Positions 8,485-17,056 of a stretch of 64,000 nt of DNA are shown here, in pieces. The notes under the pieces are model-generated. The model was given only the letters and a program-made list of their open reading frames with translations. It did no database searches and had not been told where the DNA came from. The position numbers were made by a program, and so were the translations under genes. Location: positions 186,001-250,000 of the forward strand of contig JACJXW010000006.1 of the NCBI GenBank assembly GCA_020636405.1. The letters run 5' to 3'. Every line of letters starts with the position of its first letter. The stretch's first letter is position 1. Origin of the DNA: Lewinellaceae bacterium. Its GTDB lineage: Bacteria; Bacteroidota; Bacteroidia; Chitinophagales; Saprospiraceae.

Positions 8485-8718
8485 TTAATTGAGGAGTGCC
8501 CTGACTTCGCCCGCTGTTGGCACCCGGCCTTTGATCCGGACCTCTTCGTCGACCACCACGGCAGGAGTGGAAAGTACGTTATAGGCCATTATCTGCACGA
8601 TGTCTTCCACCTTCTCAATGTGTGCTTCCACTCCAGTTTCCGCTACTACCTGGCGCACAACTGCTTCAGTTTGCCTGCATTTGGGACAGCCAGTGCCTAG
8701 TATTTTGATGTTTTTCAT
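8485..8718 (-). CDS. Small thioredoxin/glutaredoxin-like protein (TM0996/MTH895 family), ArsE-like
   Basis: A 77-residue cytoplasmic redox protein, the usual size of its family. The active site GCPKCRQTE is at residues 10-18, and STPAVVVDEEVRIKG near residue 50 supplies the conserved cis-proline loop. It is the first structural gene after the regulator and has its own ArsR-type operator 13 bases before the ATG. In arsenic clusters of this layout the small thioredoxin is called ArsE, but I leave the symbol blank because generic members look the same. Confidence 0.85.
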   Translation of the reverse strand: MKNIKILGTGCPKCRQTEAVVRQVVAETGVEAHIEKVEDIVQIMAYNVLSTPAVVVDEEVRIKGRVPTAGEVRALLN

Positions 8719-8730
8719 GGCTATAATAGT

Positions 8731-8750
8731 TTATCGGCGAATTACGATGA
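8731..8750 (-). promoter_or_regulatory. ArsR-type operator in front of the arsenic structural genes
   Basis: TTATCG (8731-8736), eight bases, CGATGA (8745-8750). It repeats the operator before the regulator gene at 9173-9192 with about 16 of 20 bases identical, including spacing. The position, 13-32 bases upstream of the thioredoxin ATG, fits repression of transcription initiation. Two matching inverted repeats in front of both transcription units of one cluster are good internal evidence for a shared operator. Confidence 0.65.
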
Positions 8751-8812
8751 TCTTGAATGAAAAACACTGATGTTTGTCATTCAAAAAAATGATAATAATC
8801 GCTTCGTAAAAA

Positions 8813-9163
8813 TTAGCCGTCTGAATTACAGGTTTGGGACGCCCCTTCAATGAAGGCAACACCAAATAATCCGGTGAATAATCGCCGGGCAACCTGCCAG
8901 TTGTCCTGGTTCAGGCAATACTTAACCTTGGGGGGCAAGATCTCTCCCTGGATCAGTCCTGCCTCCTTCAATACTTTCAGATGCTGCGATATCGTGGATT
9001 GGGCCAACGGGATACTTTCGGTGAGGTCTCCGGTGTAGCAGCAAGCCTGGTCATTTAGCAGTTTCAGGATTTGAATACGGACCGGATGCCCCATGGCTTT
9101 TGCAAAGGTAGCCAGCTGTTTCTCCTCATTGCTGTAAGCCGGTTTGGCAAGGGTTCTGCTCAT
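8813..9163 (-). CDS. arsR: ArsR-family winged-helix repressor
   Basis: A 116-residue regulator. The winged-helix core runs from FAKAMGHPVRIQILKLL (residues 20-36) through PLAQSTISQHLKVLKEAGL (recognition helix, near residues 52-70). A cysteine pair in NDQACCYTGDL sits at residues 41-42 and another cysteine lies near the C-terminus (QTCNSDG), plausible ligands for As(III). It lies 94 bases upstream of the thioredoxin gene, on the same strand. The palindrome at 9173-9192 just before its ATG suggests autorepression. Metalloid specificity is inferred from the cluster. Confidence 0.88.
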   Translation of the reverse strand: MSRTLAKPAYSNEEKQLATFAKAMGHPVRIQILKLLNDQACCYTGDLTESIPLAQSTISQHLKVLKEAGLIQGEILPPKVKYCLNQDNWQVARRLFTGLFGVAFIEGASQTCNSDG

Positions 9164-9172
9164 TTTTTTTAT

Positions 9173-9192
9173 TTATCGCCAATTTACGATAA
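9173..9192 (-). promoter_or_regulatory. ArsR-type operator in front of arsR
   Basis: Perfect inverted repeat TTATCG (9173-9178), eight bases, CGATAA (9187-9192), ten bases upstream of the arsR ATG. The near-identical site at 8731-8750 makes it the probable binding site of the encoded repressor. Confidence 0.7.
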
Positions 9193-9358
9193 ACTCGCGG
9201 GCTTATCAAGTTCCCTGATGACAGCCTGGTTTCCATTATTTATGGAATAATTTTCCAGTAGGGGCATATCCTGATTTTTGTCGCAAGCCCCAGGATAAAA
9301 TGGAGAAAAACGTAGCTTTTCGGTTACAGAAAAAGCATCTTTGGAAAAAATCGACGCA

Positions 9359-10336
9359 ATGAATCCCCTCTTCCATCAAGTCCTTCAGGATATCGTCAAG
9401 AAAAAATTGCAACAGGAAGGGCTCAACCGCCCCATTCCGCCCCGGGTGCTGGCCGACGCTATGCGCATATTCAGGGTGGAGGCCTACCACCGGCTCAGGG
9501 ATTACTTTCTTATCCTGCTGGGCACGCTCTCTGCCGGTTTCGGGCTGAAAGGCTTTCTGCTGCCCAATCAATTCATTGACGGAGGAGTCACAGGTATTTC
9601 ACTTTTGGTGGAAGTTGTTACCGCCATTCCCCTTTCCGTACTGCTGGTGGCCATCAACCTGCCCTTCCTTATCCTTGGGGCCTGGACGATCAGCCGGCAG
9701 TTCGCCGTGCGGAGTATCATTGCCATCGTTATCCTGTCGTTGATCGTACACTTCATTCCTTATCCCATCATTACCAATGACAAGCTGCTCATTGCGATCT
9801 TCGGCGGCTTTTTCCTGGGCATGGGCATCGGCCTGAGCGTCCGGGGCGGGGCGGTGATCGACGGCACAGAGGTACTGGCGGTATACGTTAGCCGTAAGAG
9901 TAGCCTTACCATTGGCGATGTCATCCTGGTCTTCAACATCATCATTTTCTCCTTCGGGGCGTATATCCTGTCGGTTGAAATCGCCCTTTACGCTATCCTG
10001 ACCTACCTGGCGGCTTCCAAAACGGTGGATTTTATTATCGACGGTATCGAGGAATATATGGGCGTGACCATTATTTCCGAGCGCAGCAATGACATCCGGA
10101 TCGCCATTACGGAAAAATTGGGCAGGGGCTGCACCATATACAACGGGAAGAGAGGGTTTGGCAGAGATAAAAGCCAGCTGCAGCATACCGATATCGTCTA
10201 TACCGTTATCACCCGCCTGGAATTGGCCAAACTGCAGACCGAAATCGATAAGATCGATGAAGAAGCTTTTGTGATCATGAGCTCTATCAAAGATACCAAA
10301 GGTGGGATGGTGAAGAAAAGGCCGTTGCAGCATTAG
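9359..10336 (+). CDS. YitT-family membrane protein with DUF2179 domain
   Basis: A 325-residue inner-membrane protein. After about 45 soluble residues there are five or six hydrophobic helices, with LLPNQFIDGGVTGISLL near residue 75 and VRGGAVIDGTEVLAVYVSRK near residue 160, both typical of YitT. The last 85 residues (GVTIISERSNDIRIAITEKLGRGCTIYNGKRGF) form the cytoplasmic DUF2179 domain. The frame is also open upstream to a TTG at 9341, but I prefer the ATG at 9359 because a -7-like box (CATCTTTG) overlaps the TTG. Function in transport is unknown for the family. The gene is divergent from arsR. Confidence 0.88.
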   Translation: MNPLFHQVLQDIVKKKLQQEGLNRPIPPRVLADAMRIFRVEAYHRLRDYFLILLGTLSAGFGLKGFLLPNQFIDGGVTGISLLVEVVTAIPLSVLLVAINLPFLILGAWTISRQFAVRSIIAIVILSLIVHFIPYPIITNDKLLIAIFGGFFLGMGIGLSVRGGAVIDGTEVLAVYVSRKSSLTIGDVILVFNIIIFSFGAYILSVEIALYAILTYLAASKTVDFIIDGIEEYMGVTIISERSNDIRIAITEKLGRGCTIYNGKRGFGRDKSQLQHTDIVYTVITRLELAKLQTEIDKIDEEAFVIMSSIKDTKGGMVKKRPLQH

Positions 10337-10485
10337 GAGGGAGAGTTTGTGTTGAGGTGTTTCTGTGTTGAGGTGCACTTGGGAGGAGACTGTTCGCAAT
10401 TCGCTGTTCGCTGTTCGCAAATCCCTGAAAATCAAAGGGCATTTTTCAGGAGACACAGAAAATTGAACTATCCCTTTGGGAGCGT
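10337..10485 (+). repeat. G/T-rich repeats directly after the YitT stop codon
   Basis: Just after TAG a 12-base word TGTGTTGAGGTG occurs twice (about 10349-10376), followed near 10390-10420 by a GTTCGC-type repeat (TTCGCAATTCGCTGTTCGC). Part of the window-wide pattern of G/T-rich words after stop codons. No gene is seen here. Confidence 0.55.
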
Positions 10486-10553
10486 CCCAACGTCCCCACA
10501 TCCCAACATTCCAACGTCCCCACATCCCCACATCCCAACGTCCCAACATCCTA
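10486..10553 (-). repeat. Degenerate GGACGTTG/GGATGTTG array at the stop of the small acidic gene
   Basis: About eight units of 7-8 bases. Read on the minus strand, it starts at the stop TAG at 10551-10553 and continues as GGATGTTG, GGACGTTG, GGATGTGG and so on. The same word occurs after the sulfhydrylase stop at 60235-60307. No complementary arm of this word lies nearby. Confidence 0.85.
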
Positions 10554-10832
10554 AATGATCTCCTCAAATTCCTCTTCCTCTTCCCCGGGGCCGAGCCGTT
10601 CCAGCGCCTGTGTCTGTATGCTGCGCATTCGGCTCATTTCTTCCAGTACAGCCGTTGTGAATTGGCTGTCGATCAGCTTGCGGATATCCTCCACCGAGTT
10701 GACCGGGCCACCGGTTCGGAATTTATAGGTTTGTTCGAAAAGGCCGGACTCCAGCTTCACGGACAGCTTGTTCTCCATTTGGAATATGGTGATCTTTAGG
10801 ACAGGGTGGTCGATAGAGCCTACGATACGCAT
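10551..10832 (-). CDS. Small acidic protein of unknown function
   Basis: A 93-residue protein not recognised. It starts MRIVGSIDHPVLKITIFQMENKLSVKLESGLFEQTYKFR, probably beta strands, continues with a helical segment (VEDIRKLIDSQFTTAVLEEMSRMRSIQTQAL) and ends in a run of glutamates (GEEEEEFEEII). It follows the DUF2520 gene by 22 bases, so it is likely cotranscribed with it. The stop codon is the first element of a GGATGTTG array. Confidence 0.65.
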   Translation of the reverse strand: MRIVGSIDHPVLKITIFQMENKLSVKLESGLFEQTYKFRTGGPVNSVEDIRKLIDSQFTTAVLEEMSRMRSIQTQALERLGPGEEEEEFEEII

Positions 10833-10854
10833 GGCAAGTTGGTGGTTGTCAGTA

Positions 10855-11661
10855 TTAAAACAGCTTTTGAATGCTTTTCGTCAGTACCTGGTAAACCTCC
10901 TCAAATTGTGGAAATTTTTTCAGGTACTCCAAATGCCGGGAAATGGTTTCCTGGTCGCCGCGCCGGGCGGGCCCGGTCTGCATGTCCCTGGCCGGATTTT
11001 CTTCGATCTTGTTCACCGTCTCCCGGATGAGCGGCAGTAACAGGCCGAAGGACAGTCCCTCATCAGCCAGTATTTCCTGGCCAATGTGGAACAGGTGGTT
11101 GGTGAAATTGTTGACGAAAACCGCTCCCACGTGCAGTACGGCGCGTTGCGCGTCGTCGATGCGGTGAACGCTCCGGCTGATCCGATGCCCCAGAGCAGCC
11201 AGCTGGCTGGCCAATTCCTCGTCCGGGCTGTGGACACAGATGGGGAGCGTATCGAAGCTGGGCTCCCGCCCACGGGAAAAGGTCTGCAGAGGGTAGAAAA
11301 TGCCGTATCGGGGGAAGAAGGGTGCCAGTACGGACGAGGGAGTGGCGCCGGAAGTGTGCACTATGGCGCTTTGTTCCGGAAGCCGGCTTCGGAGCTTGCC
11401 GGCTACGGAAGCAATGGCGTCATCACTCACCGCCAGAATATAGAGCTCTGATCCGGGCTCGATCTGATCCAGCCGGGTAGCTGCCCGGGCGCCCGTCGCT
11501 GCTGCCAGTTCGCCGGCCTTCTCCTTATCCCTGCTGAATACCTGCACCACTTCGACGCCTACTGCATGCAGGCGCCTGCCCAGGTGATAGCCGACATTGC
11601 CGGAGCCGATGAGGGTAATTCGGGAGAAGGCTGATGCGGGGGTATTGGTGTTGAAGTGCAT
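10855..11661 (-). CDS. DUF2520 Rossmann-fold oxidoreductase-like protein
   Basis: A 268-residue cytoplasmic protein. The N-terminal Rossmann domain has the dinucleotide motif GSGNVGYHLG at residues 18-27. The DUF2520 part follows with HTSGATPSSVLAPFFPRYGIFYPLQTFSRG (residues 104-133) and a helical C-terminus. The fold resembles NADP-dependent ketopantoate and F420 reductases, but no substrate is known. The ATG at 11661 lies inside a GTGCATTG repeat array, so no ribosome-binding site is visible and the first eight residues (MHFNTNTP) are partly encoded by repeat sequence. A downstream start is possible, because the dinucleotide fold only begins near residue 14. Confidence 0.8.
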   Translation of the reverse strand: MHFNTNTPASAFSRITLIGSGNVGYHLGRRLHAVGVEVVQVFSRDKEKAGELAAATGARAATRLDQIEPGSELYILAVSDDAIASVAGKLRSRLPEQSAIVHTSGATPSSVLAPFFPRYGIFYPLQTFSRGREPSFDTLPICVHSPDEELASQLAALGHRISRSVHRIDDAQRAVLHVGAVFVNNFTNHLFHIGQEILADEGLSFGLLLPLIRETVNKIEENPARDMQTGPARRGDQETISRHLEYLKKFPQFEEVYQVLTKSIQKLF

Positions 11662-11794
11662 TGGTGCATTGGTGTATAGGTGTATAAGTGCATTGGTGTG
11701 TTAGTGTATCAGTGTTTTGGTGCATTGGTGTTTTGGTTATTCCACTAACACGGGATACGGGATAAACGAATGCACCAATGCACAAACGCACCTA
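11659..11794 (-). repeat. GTGCATTG/GTGTATAG hairpin array between ccmF and the DUF2520 gene
   Basis: Read on the minus strand, the ccmF stop TAG (11792-11794) runs into a G/T-rich array (TGCGTTTGTGCATTGGTGC). A spacer of about 35 bases follows, and then a longer complementary C/A-rich array of about ten units leads up to the next ATG. The arms pair over most of their length with bulges. The word recurs at 28284-28353. Confidence 0.85.
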
Positions 11795-14650
11795 TACACT
11801 TTTCCCTATCCTCCTCCCCATACTCACAAACATGCCGAGCATCATCAGGGTAGCCCCGAACCAGAACAGGTTGATGCCGGGAAACTCGATAGCCTCCAGC
11901 ACGATATAATCGGAGCGCAGTGAGTTGGTCGCCAGTTCGATGGGGATGGCCTGTGTTGTTTTGGAGGCCTGGGCGATCTGCAGCTCCACAGTTTCAGAGG
12001 TGGGGTCAATACCGGTAAAGCGGAAATGGAGTCCTTTTTCCGGTATCTCGTCCTTGAGGTTAAACGGGCGGTTGCCGCGAATCAGGTAGACGGGTTGGGC
12101 AAGGTAGGAATTTCCGTCCGGCGCCTGGACACTGATCATGGCGCTGACGGCAACATCCTCTTCCCGGGGCACGTAGTTGGGGTGCTCGGGCTTCCGGTTG
12201 AAGCCGGCGAACTGGATCTGGTATCCGTTGTACTCGATCTTATCGCCTTGTCTGAAGGTAAAGGATCGGTAATCCAGGTCCGTTTCCGGGCTGAAAACGG
12301 CGTCGAAGACGCCCTCATTCAGGCGGACTTTGGCGTTCAGTGCATTGATCTGTTCGGGGTAGCTGTAGAGCAATTGCCCCCGCAGCACCAGCACCGGGTT
12401 CACAGTAAATACACCCTCTTCGTCGTCGCGTTCTACCTGGATCGTAGCACCGATGGCGATGTCCCCCTCCTCGGGTTGGTAATCCGGGTGGGTAGGGGTG
12501 CGGTTGATGTGCTCGACGGTGGCGCGGTAAGTCTTGACCACGAAGGTATCCACTTCTTTCAAGGGCACCGTATCTACCAGCGAAACGGATTGGCCAATCG
12601 GCGCATTCAGTACCTGGTAGTTGAGGCTGTCCTCCCTTTGGCGCCGGTACTCCATGTCGATCTCTACCTGAGGCAGGGAAGCGATGTGGGTAAAGATATC
12701 GCGGTTCCAGTACCGTTTAGTGGAAGGGTTGGATGCGGCAATTTTCGTAAAGGATTTATCGTAAAGGACGTTGGGGTGCAGGTTGAATTCTTCCACTACG
12801 TTCCCCTCCTTATCCCGCCGTTTGTAGTTGACGGTAAAGGTACGGGTAAAGGTATCCACCGTATCCGCGATGTAGGTAACTTCGTAGGGCGGCATGATCA
12901 GGGGCGAGTCTTTGAACAGCAGAATATTGCGCCGCAGTTCCTCGCTGGTCGCCCCTTCTATTAGGCCGTCCATCACGAAAGGGTTATTAGAAATGATGCG
13001 TTTGTTCAACCCTGATGCCAGGATGCCGACGACCATAATGCCGAATCCGATATGGGAAAAGGCGGAGCCCGCCAGTTTCAGGTTGCCGCGGATGAAGGTC
13101 AGCAGGTAGTCCACGTTGGTGGCGATGGTAAAGATGCCGAAGAACAGCAGCACCAGGTATTGCCATGCCTTGGCCTCGATCCACAACGTGGCTATGTAGG
13201 TAAGCACCGCCGTGGCGGCCAGGGCTATACCGGTATGCAGCCCGAATTTCGAGGCGTATTTTTTAAAATTGGTTTCGCGGTAACGCAGGTATTGGGCGAT
13301 GCCCGAGAGCACGCCTATAAAAATGGCGATCCACAACTGGTACTTATTGTAATGCGGTTCCGGGTCGGTGATGACCCGCCCTTCAAAGGCGGGATCGAAA
13401 AACTGAACGATTTTATTGTAGACCGGCAGGGAGGTGGATGCCGTTATGATCAGGGCCGAAAAAAGCAACACCAGAGTGCCGATGAACATCCAGAATTCCT
13501 TCGAGGCGGTGTCTTCCTCCTTCTGCGGGCTCGGTATACCTTTGAAACGCAGGGCCATCATGGCGCCGGAGAGCCCCAGGAAAAATACGATGAAGGCCAC
13601 CAGCTGCCATTCCAGCCCCATTTCGGTAAAGGCGTGAACGGAGGTGTCCCCCAGAACGCCGCTGCGGGTCAGAAAGGTAGAGTAAACGATAAAGAGGAAG
13701 GTCAGCAGGTAATAGATATATGTGCTGCGTACCGAGTGGCCGGTACTGCGGGCGATGAGGTTGGTGTGAATGCCGGCCACCAGAATGAGCCAGGGCACCA
13801 GCGACATGTTCTCCACCGGGTCCCATGCCCAGTAACCGCCGAAGCTCAGCGCTTCATAAGCCCAGGCGCCGCCCATCAGGATGCCGATGCCCAGGATTCC
13901 CCCGCTGAAAAGGGCCCAGCGCAGTGTGGGTTGCAACCAGGCCTTGTGCTCTTTGGTCCAAAGCGCGGCGATGGCGTAGCAGAAAGGGATGGAAGTGGAG
14001 GCAAACCCCAGGAAAAGAGTAGGGGGGTGGATGGTCATCCAGTAGTTCTGCAGCAAGGGGTTGAGGCCCGAGCCGGTAAGCTGGGCGGCGTAGTCGGCCT
14101 TGGCAAAGATCGGAGCGTCCATCACGTCGCGCAACAACATCAGCGGGTTGCTGCCCAGGCGGGAAGGCTCGTCGCCGAAGCCGACGTATATGCCCAGGAT
14201 CATAGAACCGATGAACAGCTGAATGAGCGAGAGGATGGAAAGGGTAGGGGCTTCCCACTGCCGGGCGGTGGCCATCAGCACCAACCCCAGAATAACGTGC
14301 CAGAACATCCACAGCAGGAAGCTGCCTTCCTGGCCCTCCCAGAAAGCCGAAAAGATGTATTTGAAGGGCAGGTCTTCAGAAACGTGCGCCTGTACATACT
14401 GATACTCATAGTACTGGTTGACCATGAGGTAGAACATCACCCCGATGATGGTAAAAATACTCAGGCCGTGTACCAGAAACCCCCAACGCCCCATGCCTCG
14501 CCAGGTTTCGTACTCTTCAGTATCCCGGCGCTGGGTGGCGAAAAAATATGAAATACCGGCGAACAAGCTGGCGACGAAGCTCGCCACGATAGCAGCCTGG
14601 CCGACTTGCCCCGGCAAAAGATGTTCTCCTATATATTGGATGTCCTGCAT
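11792..14650 (-). CDS. ccmF: Cytochrome c biogenesis heme-handling protein CcmF (CcsA-like)
   Basis: A 952-residue inner-membrane protein, longer than the 600-700 residues of most CcmF proteins because of a large periplasmic C-terminal region (about residues 560-920). The heme-handling WWD signature is at about residues 268-279 (FGGYWAWDPVEN), with the conserved MTIHPPTLFLG near 207 and HTNLIARSTGHS near 297 supplying histidines. It receives heme from CcmE and attaches it to apocytochrome c. It lies 81 bases downstream of ccmE, so the two are probably one operon. The last helix (NLFWFGATLMMLGMFVSM) anchors the C-terminus. Confidence 0.93.
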   Translation of the reverse strand: MQDIQYIGEHLLPGQVGQAAIVASFVASLFAGISYFFATQRRDTEEYETWRGMGRWGFLVHGLSIFTIIGVMFYLMVNQYYEYQYVQAHVSEDLPFKYIFSAFWEGQEGSFLLWMFWHVILGLVLMATARQWEAPTLSILSLIQLFIGSMILGIYVGFGDEPSRLGSNPLMLLRDVMDAPIFAKADYAAQLTGSGLNPLLQNYWMTIHPPTLFLGFASTSIPFCYAIAALWTKEHKAWLQPTLRWALFSGGILGIGILMGGAWAYEALSFGGYWAWDPVENMSLVPWLILVAGIHTNLIARSTGHSVRSTYIYYLLTFLFIVYSTFLTRSGVLGDTSVHAFTEMGLEWQLVAFIVFFLGLSGAMMALRFKGIPSPQKEEDTASKEFWMFIGTLVLLFSALIITASTSLPVYNKIVQFFDPAFEGRVITDPEPHYNKYQLWIAIFIGVLSGIAQYLRYRETNFKKYASKFGLHTGIALAATAVLTYIATLWIEAKAWQYLVLLFFGIFTIATNVDYLLTFIRGNLKLAGSAFSHIGFGIMVVGILASGLNKRIISNNPFVMDGLIEGATSEELRRNILLFKDSPLIMPPYEVTYIADTVDTFTRTFTVNYKRRDKEGNVVEEFNLHPNVLYDKSFTKIAASNPSTKRYWNRDIFTHIASLPQVEIDMEYRRQREDSLNYQVLNAPIGQSVSLVDTVPLKEVDTFVVKTYRATVEHINRTPTHPDYQPEEGDIAIGATIQVERDDEEGVFTVNPVLVLRGQLLYSYPEQINALNAKVRLNEGVFDAVFSPETDLDYRSFTFRQGDKIEYNGYQIQFAGFNRKPEHPNYVPREEDVAVSAMISVQAPDGNSYLAQPVYLIRGNRPFNLKDEIPEKGLHFRFTGIDPTSETVELQIAQASKTTQAIPIELATNSLRSDYIVLEAIEFPGINLFWFGATLMMLGMFVSMGRRIGKSV

Positions 14651-14731
14651 GGTTCAATTGGATTCTCGATCAAGCCGGATAGCCCTCCAACCCAGAGGCT
14701 GGGGCATAGCGTCTCGCCCTGCTGATGAAAG

Positions 14732-15127
14732 TTACTTGCCTTCGTTCTTGATGTAGACCTCTTCGTCCTTGTATTTAGACGGGCACTTCATGAGCATATC
14801 GGTAGCCACGAACGCCTCGTCTTTCATCTGTCCGGTCAGCACGATCTGTTCGGAAAGCTCGAAGTCCTGAGGCTTTTCCGAAAGCAGCACCACCTTACGC
14901 TCTTCCCCCTCCGTATCCTTGATGTAAAAGCTGAAGTAGTTGGGGTCTTCTGCCGGATTGTAATACATCTCTTTGTCTTTGGACAACTGGCCGGCGATCT
15001 TGACGCGGTCGCCACTGCGGGTGGCCTGAGAGAAAGTGGCGTACGTGCTCATGTCATCAGCGGCAGTGGTCAGCAGAGCGATGGCCGCTACGATCATCAG
15101 AATGGCAACGATATATATCTTTTTCAT
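14732..15127 (-). CDS. ccmE: Cytochrome c maturation heme chaperone CcmE, CxxxY type
   Basis: A 131-residue protein with one N-terminal membrane anchor (residues 4-22) and a small beta-barrel domain facing the periplasm. Near the end it has KCPSKYKDE: the heme-binding motif is C115-PSK-Y119, not the usual HxxxY. CxxxY variants of CcmE are known from Desulfovibrio and archaea, where cysteine replaces histidine as the heme attachment residue. It sits immediately upstream of ccmF. Identification rests on size, topology, motif and neighbour. Confidence 0.85.
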   Translation of the reverse strand: MKKIYIVAILMIVAAIALLTTAADDMSTYATFSQATRSGDRVKIAGQLSKDKEMYYNPAEDPNYFSFYIKDTEGEERKVVLLSEKPQDFELSEQIVLTGQMKDEAFVATDMLMKCPSKYKDEEVYIKNEGK

Positions 15128-15342
15128 TTTACCGGTTTTTGCCCCGTCTCTTCGAGCCGGGCGAAAGTTGTTTGTTATAGTTCAATCGTATAATGATACA
15201 AATTTACGGAATGTTTGTTCCTGATGCTTAATTGTTGCCGGTCAAAAACCTGTCATTATTGAGTTTGTTTGGCAGGATAGCCTTCCCCCGGCCAGTTGGG
15301 GCCGGAAGGGGGGAGCCTCTCCCGGTGGCAAAGCTACTGGAT

Positions 15343-16935
15343 TTACAAGAGCATTCTCCAGTATTCGGCAATCTGAAGGGCGGTTTGGTGATCGGGATAT
15401 CCGATGTATCGAAGTTGATCCAGATAACTTTCTACAAGGGGCTCAAAATACTGGTCCCTCATTTCATGCCACTGGGTTCGTAACACCCGTATTTGTTCCC
15501 GGGGTAAGTCCTCTTCCTGCTTCAGTTTCATAAGCATATAGCCCATTGCATCCGACCAGGTTTTAAGGCAGATGAGCTGGTAAATGGTCATGGTATAACT
15601 AATATCCCTACTGTTCGGATATGCTTTTTTGACCTCTTCAAAGGAGGCCATTGCGTTTTCCAGTTTTCCCGACATTTGAGGATCAGGGTCAAAGGCCAGC
15701 TCCTTTAAAGTCTCAAAGGATTCTTCCCAGGTTTTGTCCGGGCCGAGAAGCATTTCATCCAGGTGGTTGCTGATATTTTCTATTGTAATGAGGTCAGGCA
15801 ATAGGGTTAGTATAAGGTGCAGGCCGGTGTTCTTCATTGGTTCCCTTTCCATTTCATATAATGCATATAAAGCAGTTGCCTGTGCTTCAGCATAAAAGCC
15901 GGTACGCCAAAGACAAATGGATTTCATGGCCATTATAGACCCCAACAATCCTTCACTTCTCATTTTAGCCTTGAAGCGCAAAAGCCTGTCCAGTGAATAT
16001 TCTACAGCTTGATATCTCAACGCTATGCCTGGGTTAAGAAAAGCAGATCGCCCCTGTGGAGGCCTGGAGATCCAATTGAAATCTTCTTCATAGACGGTTG
16101 TGAAATCAGCTACTGCGGCACTGAAATTGTTCCGTCCCTTCTTTTTAAGGTTTTCATTCTCTTCGCTGATCTCTTTCTTATAGGTTCGTTCTGCCTCAGT
16201 GGTTAAAACTAATTGGTTGCGCGCTTTTTCTCCATCATTATCAATAGGATGAAATCCATCTTCATCTTGGAAACTCCGCCGGTAGGCCTCAACAATATTG
16301 ATGGCCTTTTGCAATTCCAGGATAGCATTTATGAAGGATTTGTCACTCAAATAACCTTTACTGCGCAAGATCAGGTTTTCGTATTCGTCTATGGCATTCC
16401 TTCGTTCTTTAGCATGCGCATTTTTCCTGGCTATTTTGGTTTGCTCGATCCGTTTCCTGGCTGTCCGCCCACTCCCATCGATCCGTTCTCCCATTTCGGG
16501 GTTTTGCATTAAGGAGCCGAATTCTTCAACGGCCATCAGGGCGTATTCGAATCTTTCAATGGCTTCATTGTATTTTTCCTGATCAAGGAGCCCTTGCCCT
16601 TCTTCAATTAATCGATCATATTTGTCTCTGGCGTTTTGCTCTTGGGTGGCTTTCAGGTTTTTCAGGGCAAAGTCTTCGTTCTCTTTTGCCGTTTTGGCGG
16701 AGTCGATCCACATTTGGATATCTACATCGGGGCCCAGGTCATCGCAGATCTGGGCTGCAAGAAACTTTTTGCGGGCCATTTCAAAATTTTTTTCCGCCAG
16801 GAGTTCCTTGCCTTCCGCAAAAAACCTTTCGAAGCAACCCCCTACCTGGGCATGAACAGGAGTTAGGAACCACAAATTAGCCAACAAAAAAGAGAGAAAG
16901 GCCAAAGACTTGAACAGATCGGAATGTTTGGGCAT
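15343..16935 (-). CDS. Secreted helical-repeat (TPR-like) protein of unknown function
   Basis: A 530-residue protein with a signal peptide ending near VHAQ (residue 30). Residues 40-260 are rich in helical hairpins resembling tetratricopeptide repeats (FFAEGKELLAEKNFEMARKKF, LIEEGQGLLDQEKYNEAIERF, LILRSKGYLSDKSFINAILEL), spaced by about 70-80 residues. The C-terminal half is helical without a recognised domain. It is divergent from the ftsE-like gene, with about 120 bases between the starts. Probably periplasmic; role unknown. Confidence 0.7.
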   Translation of the reverse strand: MPKHSDLFKSLAFLSFLLANLWFLTPVHAQVGGCFERFFAEGKELLAEKNFEMARKKFLAAQICDDLGPDVDIQMWIDSAKTAKENEDFALKNLKATQEQNARDKYDRLIEEGQGLLDQEKYNEAIERFEYALMAVEEFGSLMQNPEMGERIDGSGRTARKRIEQTKIARKNAHAKERRNAIDEYENLILRSKGYLSDKSFINAILELQKAINIVEAYRRSFQDEDGFHPIDNDGEKARNQLVLTTEAERTYKKEISEENENLKKKGRNNFSAAVADFTTVYEEDFNWISRPPQGRSAFLNPGIALRYQAVEYSLDRLLRFKAKMRSEGLLGSIMAMKSICLWRTGFYAEAQATALYALYEMEREPMKNTGLHLILTLLPDLITIENISNHLDEMLLGPDKTWEESFETLKELAFDPDPQMSGKLENAMASFEEVKKAYPNSRDISYTMTIYQLICLKTWSDAMGYMLMKLKQEEDLPREQIRVLRTQWHEMRDQYFEPLVESYLDQLRYIGYPDHQTALQIAEYWRMLL

Positions 16936-17000
16936 AACGATAGGTATTTAGGCTGCAGGTGCCAACGGTTTTCTTTACAAAAGTAATAAAGAACCGGCAA

Positions 17001-17031
17001 TTGGAGAGTCGCCCAACATTCCCTACCTTTG
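17001..17031 (+). promoter_or_regulatory. Bacteroidota-type promoter of the FtsE-like gene
   Basis: TTG at 17001-17003, a 20-base spacer and TACCTTTG at 17024-17031 match the -33/-7 consensus (TTTG and TAnnTTTG) of Bacteroidota housekeeping sigma factors. The predicted transcript starts about 20 bases before the ATG. Confidence 0.6.
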
Positions 17032-17056
17032 CCGTTTCGAAAACCCCTCGGTTGCT

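Noticed and set aside
9236..9571. Minus-strand frame of 111 codons opposite the YitT gene start
   Set aside because: It is antisense to a well-defined membrane protein and has no domain of its own.
13052..14551. Plus-strand open frame of 499 codons opposite ccmF
   Set aside because: The opposite strand encodes an unmistakable CcmF with a WWD motif; the antisense translation is low-complexity.
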